A stretch of DNA of 64,000 bases from Metamycoplasma neophronis (GTDB lineage Bacteria; Bacillota_I; Bacilli_A; Mycoplasmatales; Metamycoplasmataceae). Position numbers and translations under genes: made by a program. Position 1 is the stretch's first letter. The number at the start of each line of letters is the position of its first letter. This document shows, piece by piece, positions 11,266 through 21,700 of this stretch. The stretch covers positions 1-64,000 of the forward strand of contig NZ_VHHP01000003.1 of NCBI RefSeq assembly GCF_006491995.1, written 5' to 3'. The notes under the pieces were generated by a model. It was not told the DNA's origin, made no database searches, and was given only the letters and a program-made list of their open reading frames with translations.

Positions 11266-12120
11266 ATGATTAAATTAGGAAGTCACGTTTCATTTAAAAA
11301 GCCTAATTATTTAGTTGGTGCGATCGAAGAATCACTTGATAATGGTGCTAATTGTGCGATGATTTATTTAGGGGCACCGCAAACGACGTTACGCGTAGCA
11401 ACCGATCAGTATAAATATAATGAATATTTAATTAATTATCAAAACGATATTAAACCAGAAGATATTGTCGTTCATGCGCCATATATTGTAAATCCAGCAA
11501 ATCCAGATAAGCAAGGCTTTGCGATTAGTTTTTTATCACAAGAAATTAATCGAATGAATACGATTAATGCTAAATATTTAGTCTTGCATCCTGGTTCGTC
11601 GATGGAATATACTCGAAAAGAAGCTTTGGATACTTTAATAAACAGTTTAAAAGCAATATTAGCGCAAACTAAAGATGTCATAATTTGCTTGGAAACTATG
11701 GCAGGAAAAGGTAGCCAAGTATGTTCAAGTTTTGAAGATTTATTATATGTAATTAAAGGTGTGAATTCAGATCGTGTTGCGATTTGCCTTGACACATGTC
11801 ATGTGTTTGATGCTGGATATGATATAACTAAGTATGAAGATTTTAAAAATTATTTAATTAGTAACGATTATTTAAAACATATTAAAGTTATTCATTTAAA
11901 TGACTCATTAAATCCTTTAGGGTCGCATAAAGATCGTCATGCTAATATTGACAAAGGATACATTGGTTTAGAGACAATTAAAAAATTTGTATTTGATAAA
12001 GATTTCGATAATATACCAATTATTTTAGAAACACCTTATATTAATAATAAAAGTCCATATAAAGAAGAAATTGCACTGATTTTAAACAAAGATAGTGCTA
12101 ATGAAGATAAATTATTTTAA
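11266..12120 (+). CDS. nfo: Endonuclease IV (AP endonuclease)
   Basis: A 284-residue TIM-barrel enzyme that cuts DNA 5' of abasic sites in base-excision repair, using a trinuclear metal centre. Metal ligands are recognisable: H70 (VVHAPY), H108 (LHPG), E143 (CLETMAGKG), the D/H pair of CLDTCHVFDAGYD, the D/H pair of HLNDS...GSHKDRH, and the terminal Glu of ILETP. Length and motifs are full. A GGAG ribosome-binding site (11250-11254) and its own terminator frame it as a single-gene unit. Confidence 0.96.
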   Translation: MIKLGSHVSFKKPNYLVGAIEESLDNGANCAMIYLGAPQTTLRVATDQYKYNEYLINYQNDIKPEDIVVHAPYIVNPANPDKQGFAISFLSQEINRMNTINAKYLVLHPGSSMEYTRKEALDTLINSLKAILAQTKDVIICLETMAGKGSQVCSSFEDLLYVIKGVNSDRVAICLDTCHVFDAGYDITKYEDFKNYLISNDYLKHIKVIHLNDSLNPLGSHKDRHANIDKGYIGLETIKKFVFDKDFDNIPIILETPYINNKSPYKEEIALILNKDSANEDKLF

Positions 12121-12131
12121 AAATTTAATTA

Positions 12132-12164
12132 ATTAAGTTCAATTTATGAACTTAATTTTTTTTT
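12132..12164 (+). terminator. Terminator of nfo
   Basis: A 10-bp perfect stem (12132-12141 with 12147-12156, five-base loop) is followed by a long T tract. Confidence 0.85.
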
Positions 12165-12603
12165 ATGACAAATTATTCCTTTTATAGAGATCGTTATGAA
12201 TAACAACTCAGGATTTTGATTATAAATAAACATATTGGATGTACTACAACATAAAATCATAAATTTTAATAGTGCTTTATAACATGATACTTAAATTATA
12301 AATTGTCAATACATTAATTAAAAAGCTGTTAAATTTAAAAAAATAAAATAACTAAATAAAATATTTTATTTAGTTGAATAAAATTAAAGGATATTTTCTA
12401 GTTTTTTGGTTATATTTAATAAAAATAAAGTACACTAAAAAAATACTAGTAAGTATATTTTTTTGTTGTAAACTTGAAATTACATTAATTGTTACAAAAA
12501 ATTCCTTTATATTGTTAAAATGGTCCATTTATTTACTAAATAATTAAGCATTTTTTTTTATAATTTTATTACATTTCATTATTTTATTTTATTAAGGAGA
12601 CAC
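12165..12603 (+). other. AT-rich intergenic region upstream of the DUF885 gene
   Basis: No coding potential is seen. The region holds a perfect 26-bp palindrome at 12350-12375, and a second inverted repeat with A-run and T-run flanks near 12437-12465 that looks like a weak terminator. Promoter-like AT boxes lie close to the following gene (for example TAAAAT near 12515), but none is convincing. AAGGAGAC just before 12604 is a good ribosome-binding site. Confidence 0.5.
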
Positions 12604-15600
12604 ATGAATAAGAAATCAAAAATTATTTTAGGCGCTGCAGTGTCAGCCGCCGTGATATTACCCGTAGGTTTACCTCTTTTAGCTATGGGCATTCAAAAAG
12701 GAATGGAAAAACATGACAGTAAAAAAATTGAAATGGTTAATTCGGTTTTAAGCTCAATTAATGAAGCAGAAGCATCTCAATACGCTCCAGAAGATTTTAA
12801 AGCTTTAAACGAAGCTGCAGAACAATTAAAATCTGATATCAAAGGACGCAAAGGCTCATTTAATAAAAAACTATCTGAATTAAAAACACGTATTGATGAA
12901 TTAAAAAACACTATTAATACTAATAAAGAAGAGAGTTTATTAAAAGTCAAAGTTGCCGCTTATGATTTAGAAGAATATAAAGCTGCTAAAAATACCGAAG
13001 TTTCAAATAAAGAAAAAATCGATAAATATTATAGAGCTATTGCACTAGCTGAAAATAATTTAAAAAAACCAGATATTATTGAAAGTGATATTGAAAAAAA
13101 TAAAAACCTTATCGAAAAAGCAAAAGCTATAATTGCTGAGACAGAACAAAATCAACAAGAAAACTTTAACAAATTTAAAGCATTGTTCGAAATTCAATCT
13201 GAAATTGCAAATCATAAATGAAATTTATCAGCATTAAGCACTGAAGAAAAAGAAAAAATTCAAAAAATTACTTCTGATTATATAACTAACTTCAAAAAAT
13301 TAAGTGGTGTTTTAGAAGCAGAAGAATTCAAAAATTTAAACAAAAACTACCCAACTGAAGAAGAAGCACAAAAAATTGTTGATTTTTATAAATCTCAAAT
13401 TGAAATTTTAAACAGAATTGATGAAAACAATTTAAACGCTATTACTTTAGCGTGAGTTAAAGGTTTAAAATACAGTTATGAAATTTCAATCAGTAACTAT
13501 GCTTCTAAAGGTCGTTACATTTTAAGTTATTACAAATTAGGTCCAGAAAATGCTTACCCAGCAAATTCATTTTATGATAACTTCTTTAGAATGACCGAAG
13601 AAAATGCTGAACCAGCATTAAGAAATTTAAAAGAAGCTGTCAGAGATAATGTGGTAGTTTCAAGATTAGTTATTAAATCAAACTTAGCATCAATTTTAAA
13701 TAGATGATTAAAAAAACAAGTAGATGATTTCTTGAATGATGATCAACTTCAAGAAATTTCGCTAGTTGAACTAATTGAAAAAAATACTGAACCATCATAT
13801 CAAAAGAAATTGGCATTTTATAAATATTATGCTAATGAATACTTCAAAGCTTCAAAATTCGGAGTTGACGAAAATCAACCTGAACTTAAACTTTATAAAA
13901 CAAATACTATAAACGAAGTTCAAAATACTTTAGAATGAAACCATAACAAACAAATTGTAAAAATCTATGGTTTAGGATATACTGAGGCAGAAATTAATGC
14001 AAAAGGTGTTGGTTTATCATCAATCCAAGGCAATCCAAATACCACTGATGGTGGTCAATTATATCAAGCAATTTTAAAAATGGCAACAACAACCGATGAA
14101 ACTGCTAATGAAGTATTTCAATCAGGTTATGAATTAACTAAAAAAGCTACCAAAAATATGACCAAAGTTGCTTCAGAAGTTGCTAATTTAATTGCCGGAG
14201 AAAACGGAGCATGAAATGCAACTTTCTTATACGACGAAGATGGTATTGGCGGTAATGATGCTAAAGAAGTAACGCTTGAAATAAGAAATGCTAATGGTGA
14301 AATCAATATTGTTAACTTTAATAAATGATTAAACCAAGAACAATTTTACTTTGGACGTGAAGGCGCAGCATTTTATGATGAAGCGAAAATTTCAGAATTA
14401 GACAATGATGAAACATTAGCAAAAGCTAAGACTGAGTTGGCTGCTAACGGTTATGCATTTTTAAAAGATAACAATGATAAATATGGCTCAATCACAAACA
14501 AACAATTCTACTATGGAGCCTTAGAAGCATTTAAAGCATATCAACAATTTAAAGCAGCAACCGAACAAGAAGGATACCAATATTTTGCTAAACAAGTTGG
14601 CGAATATGGTGTATCAACTTACAAATATGCTGGAAGACAAAACGCTGGTGGCGGGGCATATGACAGAAGAAAAGGAAGTTTCTTCTTCAATGCTGATCCT
14701 TACTATGGCTTACCAAAATGATCTATCACAACATTTGCTAACCACGAATCAGTTATGGGACACCACAACCAAGTTAAATATGCCGAAAAATTCCTAGCTT
14801 CATTTAACGACCAAAATATTGGAAATATTTTCAAATATACTTCTTATGCAGAAGGATGAGCTCTATTTATGGAATGATTTGCTGTTGAAGCTGGTTACTA
14901 CGGAACTCCTGATTACAACAACGAAACAGATTATTACTCAGCCCCAGTTGATTTCTCATACTCAAGAGGTATTACCAACTTCTTTACAAAAGAAGCTGCT
15001 CAATCAGAAGATGCAGTTACCGATGATATGATTAACCAAATTAAAAACTTACACGGCGGTGTATACTGAAAATTATCTGATTCAATAACAGCTTCATCAA
15101 ACGATAAAACTCATGCTCAAAAAGCTGTTAAATTAGCTAACTTATTACAATACTATGGATCATTAAATGATGCTCAATTACGTAATATGCGTAGAGCGGT
15201 TGACCCTGCTTTACACGGCTTCGGTATTGAAGGCAAAGCAGATCTAGGACCTCAAGCTTCATTAGAAGATGTTAAGAACTTCATTTTAAATAATTCAGCT
15301 AGTTCACTAGGTAATGCCGAATCAGAAGCAAGACGTTATTTAATGGCTCCTGGTCAAGCTACTTCATATAACGCTGGTAAAGAAGTATTTATCAAGTTAT
15401 ATGACAAAGTAAGAAAACAATCAGGATTAAGCAGAGAAGAATTCGTAAATAAAGTTTCAGGATTTACCATCGAAGGTGTTGAATACCCAAGTGTAAAACA
15501 CGGAAAAATCCAAGAATTATTAGAATACATACTAATGAATGGTGCATTACCATTATCTGCTGTTGAAGATGTTGTAAATAAAGCTTACAAACTTAACTAA
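12604..15600 (+). CDS. Membrane-anchored DUF885-type putative metallopeptidase
   Basis: A 998-residue protein. The N-terminus has a Lys-rich start and a hydrophobic segment (about residues 7-30) without a lipobox cysteine, so it is probably anchored by an uncleaved signal helix with the rest outside. Residues 40-210 are predicted coiled coil. The C-terminal two thirds match the DUF885 family: an HExxxGHH site at H714, E715, H720 and H721, followed by EGWALF with its Glu at residue 750, the arrangement expected of a zinc peptidase with a downstream Glu. The substrate is unknown; an exported peptidase supplying amino acids is plausible. Several TGA Trp codons occur. A small lipoprotein gene follows 17 bases later. 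Confidence 0.75.
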
Positions 15601-15617
15601 AATTAAAATAATTAAAA

Positions 15618-16178
15618 ATGAGCAAAAATAAAAACCTTTTTATTTTCATGCCGCTCGTATCAGCGCCCTTAGCATTTTCTACCCTAAGTTGTGCATATGA
15701 AAAAACTAATTCAGACAAAGAGAACAACGGCGAAACATTAAATGATACGTCAAGTACAACTATTTCAAATTTCTTAAACAAAATACCAAATAGTTCTGAT
15801 AAAGTTAATGGATTGCTTGATTCGTCTCAGTTATCATCGATTAATGAAACGGTAAACTTTTCATATAAAAATGATGACCCTGAAGTTAAAATCATAGCAA
15901 ATCGAGAATTTGAAGCATTAGTGCGAGCCAATTATTCTAGTGCCGAACCAAATTATAAAAATGATTCATTTCAGTATGAAAATATTTTAAAAACTGATGT
16001 GTTTAAAAAATATTTTAATTTCTCATATCCTGGCAACGAAAAATTTGGTCATCCAATTTATTACTTTTTTGTAATAAAAGATTCTATGCCAGCAGTACAA
16101 GTCGAAATTAGATGCCCTGATATAATCTATAATGGTGTAATGGCGCTCGAATCTTTACACACAATAAAAGCAGATTAG
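15618..16178 (+). CDS. Small lipoprotein of unknown function
   Basis: A 186-residue product with a signal peptide ending in a lipobox STLSC (Cys about residue 25), so a membrane lipoprotein facing outward. Ser/Asn-rich linkers follow, then a small globular-looking domain rich in aromatics (EYFNFSYPGNEKFGHPIYYF-like stretch). No family recognised. No clear ribosome-binding site precedes the ATG; with only 17 bases after the peptidase gene it probably relies on coupling to it. A strong terminator follows, so the two genes form one unit. Confidence 0.65.
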   Translation: MSKNKNLFIFMPLVSAPLAFSTLSCAYEKTNSDKENNGETLNDTSSTTISNFLNKIPNSSDKVNGLLDSSQLSSINETVNFSYKNDDPEVKIIANREFEALVRANYSSAEPNYKNDSFQYENILKTDVFKKYFNFSYPGNEKFGHPIYYFFVIKDSMPAVQVEIRCPDIIYNGVMALESLHTIKAD

Positions 16179-16194
16179 TATAATAGCTTTTATA

Positions 16195-16225
16195 AGCCGG
16201 ATGCAGCACTGCGTCTGGCTTTTTA
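16195..16225 (+). terminator. Terminator of the DUF885-lipoprotein unit
   Basis: A GC-rich hairpin AGCCGGATGCAG/CTGCGTCTGGCT (two G-U pairs) is followed by TTTTT. Confidence 0.85.
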
Positions 16226-16229
16226 TATT

Positions 16230-16262
16230 AAAAAACAGCACCACTTTAATTACAGTGCTGTT
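16230..16262 (-). terminator. Terminator of the IdeS-like gene
   Basis: The inverted repeat AACAGCAC (16234-16241) / GTGCTGTT (16255-16262) has an A run at 16229-16235, which is the T tract on the minus strand. It lies 12 bases past the stop, in a convergent gene arrangement. Confidence 0.8.
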
Positions 16263-16273
16263 TTATTATTATT

Positions 16274-18616
16274 TTATTCAACAATGATTTTTGTAACTTG
16301 GGTTTGTGTATTTCCAAAAATATCAGTTGCTTGATATTTAATTTTGTATATACCTTCTTTATTAACATTTAATGCGTCTGGATTTATTACGTTAACTGTA
16401 ATTGCATCATCTTTAGCATGAGCAACATTTTCATATCAATTTTTTCAAATATTAAAACCAGAACTAATTTTCTCAACCGAACTTATATTTCATGAATATT
16501 TTCATGCTCTTTCTCTATCGGGCGAATCTGGATAATTATTCATTTTCATAGTGCGATTATCTTTTGAATACATTACTTCAGTACGTTTGATAATTGACAA
16601 TCTTCTTGCATCAGGATCATTTTCATCACTATCTGAATAATATAAATATTTAACGTAACCTTCATCATCAAATTCGGCGCCCCATAAAGTAACGGCATGG
16701 TTATATTGACCATAACTAGGGGTTATTACGAATGAAACCGCATTATCGTTTAAAAATGCTTCTTTAATGAAATCTGAAAATACTTGTTTAACGTTATTAA
16801 CGCCACCAGCAAGTTTTTTATATGTTCCCATATCAGAAACATTTGACTTATTAAATAAATGTGGAAAAAAGCCTTTAAATTGTTTCCCTACTTCTTCGTT
16901 TTCAAATGCCGCACTCAAGTTTCTATCTTTATATCCAGATAATAATCATTCAATGCCGTATATAGCAAAACCGCTTTTATCAACAAAATAATCACATAAA
17001 TAATCTAATATTGGCGCATATTGTTTTTGGTCATAAGCTTGCAATAGATTTTTTCCATTAATTAAAGTTAATAAATCTTCTGGGTACATTTCATAATATT
17101 TATCAATAAATTTGCGATTTTGTTGTAGTCATCATTGCATGATATTACTTGCTGCAGCAGCTCAACAGCTACGGTCATCCCCGCCCCCAGTTCCGTGTGG
17201 TCTAGGCACTTCATCATCATCATATTTATTACCGACTCTATATCATTTATTTGAATCAAATCAGTTGCCTTCGTCATCTAAAAATAAATAATATGTAATA
17301 TCGCCATTATCAAATAAATCACCAGTGGTTACCCACTTACCTATTGGGCTTTTTGTATATAATTTTCCAGGATTAATTTTTTCAACTTTATCATTTCCGG
17401 GGAATGGTGGTATATTAACACCTTTCACGGTTAGCATGCCTGGCGCTTCGAATGTTCTATCGGGTTCTGTGGCTTGATAATCTTGATTAATTGTATAAAT
17501 ACTATCAAAGTTGAATTTTTCACCTCGGCGAATTGTAATTTCTTTATCTAAACTAAACATTGGTTGAATTTCATGCTTTGAATTAATAGGTTTAGAATTT
17601 TCATTTGATGGATTTGTACTACCTTCGCCATTTTCAATATTTGATGAACTATGAGTGTTATCAACTTCTGATTTTAATTGAGTCACATCATTTTGGATAG
17701 AACTAATATTCTGATCAATTGAATTTAATTTATTATTTAATACGTTCAAGTTATCTTTAACGATGTTTATTTTTATAAAATATTGACTAGCATTAGTATT
17801 AAATTCGTTGAATTTGTCTTGACTTCGATTTTGATATGTATCAAGATCTGAATTCCAACTTTCATATTTATTGTTTAAAGTATTGAAATCATTTTCGTTT
17901 ATTTTATTTAAATTATTTTTAAGTGTTTTCAATGAATTTAATAATTCTTCGAAAGTATTTAGCAAAGTATTATTTTGCTGATTTAGATTGACTAAAAAAT
18001 GCTCTAAATCAGATAAATTTCGATCAATATTTTCTGTAACTAAAGATAATAAATTTAAATCATTGCTATTGCTTTGAGTAAATTCTAAAACCGAGTTTTT
18101 GATTAATTCTAAGCTCTTTGATAAATTATTTTTTCTGTCTTGCTTATTATCTTCGGTTATTGAAGATAGTTCCTGCATTATGTTATTTATACTTTGCGTT
18201 CTTGATTCACTTGCATTTGAATTTAAATCAATATTAGATTTTAATTGATTTAGTGAATTTTTTTGATTTTCAAATTGAGCTTTTAAATCATTTATTTGGC
18301 TTCTTTGAATTTCAATTAAATTTACTAATGTTTTTTTCTTTTCATTTGTTACAGATAACATTGAATTAATTTGATTTTCATAATGATTAGATAAGTTGGG
18401 ATTTGATGTTTCGTTTGGATGGTCTGTATTATTTTTATCATTGCCAACTTGATTTTCAATATTATTTTGATTGCCGCCATTTACATCATTTACTATGACA
18501 TTATCATTTTTAGTGTTATCTTCTTCGCCTTTAGAATTTTTATAACAGGAAACTGTCGCTAGCGGTATCGTTGTCATTGATACTAAAGCTAGCAAAATTT
18601 TGAAACTTTTTCTCAT
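16274..18616 (-). CDS. IdeS/Mac-like (peptidase C66) cysteine protease lipoprotein
   Basis: A 780-residue lipoprotein: signal peptide with lipobox ATVSC (Cys about 24), Asn/Asp-rich linker, long coiled coil (about 80-330), then a protease domain and a short Ig-like tail. The protease part matches the streptococcal IgG protease IdeS/Mac. The segment around C484 (DDRSCWAAAASNIMQWW) corresponds to IdeS C94 and its surroundings. The segment H640 (NHAVTLWGAEFD) through D662 and D664 (YSDSDEN) corresponds to IdeS H262, D284 and D286 with identical 22- and 24-residue spacing. The likely role is extracellular cleavage of host immunoglobulin. TGA codes Trp at several motif positions, so the gene looks broken under the standard code. 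Which antibody class or host it targets cannot be told from sequence. Confidence 0.85.
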
Positions 18617-18723
18617 TTTTTTACGCTCTTCTCTAAATTCTTTTACTAAATTACATTAATAAGTATTTAATTCTGTTGTTGGACTTTTTTAGGATTTTAT
18701 TATTTATATACAAATTAAAGTAA

Positions 18724-21700
18724 CTATTTATTATTTTTAATAAATCACGGAATATCATATTGATATGGATATCTAACGTTTAGATTAAATAATATCGAAG
18801 CAAAAGAGTTTTTGTTTTTTAAAGATAATGGATCATTATTTTCTGAGTTCAAACCTAAATAGTTATATTGACTGCTGATAAAGTTATGTCCATATAATAC
18901 ATTAAAAGGTGTACCGGAATTAATTACCGAATTGAATGAATTTTCATCACCCATGATACCTGTTCCAGAATTACCTGGGTTGAAATACGTTGGAACATAA
19001 CCGTTTTGACGTTGTAATGTCATTCCCGAATCATATATCGAGGCACGATTTACTACATATCCAGCTTGTTTAGCATAAGGGAATCCGTTAATACCATTTC
19101 TAATTACATATGGTCCGTAAACTACGTTATCTTTGCCGCCTTCGTAATTCATATCCATGTACGGATCATCAAATCATTGTTTATATCAATACGCGGTTTG
19201 GTAACGCCCTTCGCTCATAGTCGTCTTAATAATTTGATTAATATCGATACTAAAAATGGTCATGTCGACACTTGCTGGGTTAGTGCCATTAACATTTAAT
19301 TGGTCTTTACCGACTCAAATAACTTGTGGATTCACACCTACTGGGTATAAGCCATCTCAGTATCCAAAACCACTATTAATATTATTTGCAAAATTATGTC
19401 CTGATTTAACTAAATATCTTCAATTTGCTTGGTGAGGTTTGTTTTTTAATGATTGAATATCACCATAATTTTCAACGTGAGTATTAGTTACTAAATAAAA
19501 TTTTCCGTCGTTTTTATTAGTATTTACTTTACCCATTTTTGTGGCTGAACCATAATTATATGCCATACTGTTTCCTCAAATGGTTTGGAATAGTTTGGTA
19601 TTAGTATACGAATTACCCAAATATTCATTGTTTAGCATATAGCCATCATGCAATTTATAAGGAACATTTTGATTAGGTAAATAAGTATTTCAAATTTCAT
19701 TATAATCATTATAAAAAAGAATTGGTTGATTTTCCTGAGTATATGACATGTGATTATAATCAAATTTATTAGTTGAAATGCCAAAGTTTTCATTTTGCAC
19801 ATTTGAATCGTATGAAATTGTTATTAAATTACTTTGTTTTGCAATTAATATTGCCTCATTAGAATCAAAATGCCCAAATTTTTTTAGGAATTCTGAAGTA
19901 GATAATACGTGATTCAACGGATTGCCTAAAATAATATTATATTGTTCGTTATTTGGAGTTAAATTAAATTGTATTCCAGCTTCAGTATACAATACATCAA
20001 CATTAATAGTTATATTAGGACTATTATAGAATTTACCATTATTCGAAGTATGGATAGGTTGAATGTCGATTTCTGTATGATATTTACCGGTTTCTTTTAA
20101 TGAATTAAAATCAACTTCAATGTTCATCCCTTTATCGATATCAGTAATTCGTTTTAATCTATAGTCATCTTGGAATAAGACATTTCCAAAAATATGAAGT
20201 TTAATTTTGGCATTTTTTACATCATGGTTTAATAATGTTTTTTCATAGTATTTCTTTTTCAATAATCAGCTTGCACCATTATTAAGTTTGTTTCATTCCA
20301 AATCTTTGTAATAAGGTTCAATAATTCTTTCGCGGTGGACTGAGTTTGGGGTGTAAATTTCTTTTAAATTATTATTTGAATATGACAATGATGTTTTATT
20401 TATAATATCGTTATCTTGAGCCCTTAGATCTTCGATTACATATCATCGATTACCCTGGATTACTTTATTGCCTTCAACATATTTCAATCTAAAGTAAGCT
20501 TTAGTATCATCATTATCCTTTTTAATTACTTCGGCAATTTGAATATTGTTTGCATTTAAATAGAAATTATTGTATTTAATTACGGGATAATCAAATTGAG
20601 AATTTGGTTCGATATTTAAAGTTATATATGAATTTCTTAATAAAGGTTGCGACACGGTATTAGCTAAATCTTTAATAGTAAAAGTTTTTGAGTTTTTTAT
20701 AATTGATAAATCATCAAATGTTATATTGTTAAGAATCACTTCAGGGTATAGATTGTTTTTATAATCATTTTGTAAATTAACTAATCTAATTGTTTGAGGG
20801 CTGATAAATCTTTGCGATAAATTATTTTTATTAATAAAACCTAATTGGAATGACATTCCTTTTGTATTTTGATAAATAAATGGTTTGACATTAACAAAAT
20901 AAATAAAATACTTATTAGCTAATGTATTCATATTTACGCTATTTGCTAAATCACGTGGGTTAGCAATTGATCTTGAGTTAGGATTGAAGTTAATTACAGT
21001 AGGTTCAGGAATTGGTTTATTTTCATCAGTTGTTTTAGGATTATCTTCAAAGTTATTATTGAACTTATCGTTATTTTCATTTTTGTCTTCAGTTTCTTTA
21101 TCTTTGTTTAAAGAACCATTTTTAAATTTCAATACATAATTAATTTTTAAAAATGCCTCTTGTTCATAAATATCATATGGGTCAATCACAGCATAAGGAA
21201 TTGGCGTTTTATTGTCTCATAAAGCATTAACCATTCGATAGTCGAAATTAGTAGAATTAATTAACTTGATATTATCCATATCTGTTTTATCAATTGAACT
21301 ATAATTTTGACCTTGAAAATCAACCGCCTTAAATACCTTGGTTCCATCTATTGTTTTGACATCTTCAAATGTAAGTGGTTTAAAGAATTCTAAAGTAAAT
21401 CATACTTTTTGCGATGAACCAAAATTTTTCGGTAAAACAGCTTCTTCATTATTTTTTTTATATCAGAAAAATAAATCAGCTTTCCCTTTTTGCGGAGATA
21501 CGTTTTTAATTTCTTTTATAAAAATTTGATATTCTCCGAATGAAGGGAATGTATAAATCTCATTCAATAATTTTAAAACGGTTTGATTATCATAAGCAAC
21601 GAAATCTGAGTGAGTAACATTAGGGTTTTTAGCTTGAATATTTGCAAATAAGTTGCTTTTTACTGGATTTAAATTTTGTAATTTGCTTCAATATTCAGAA

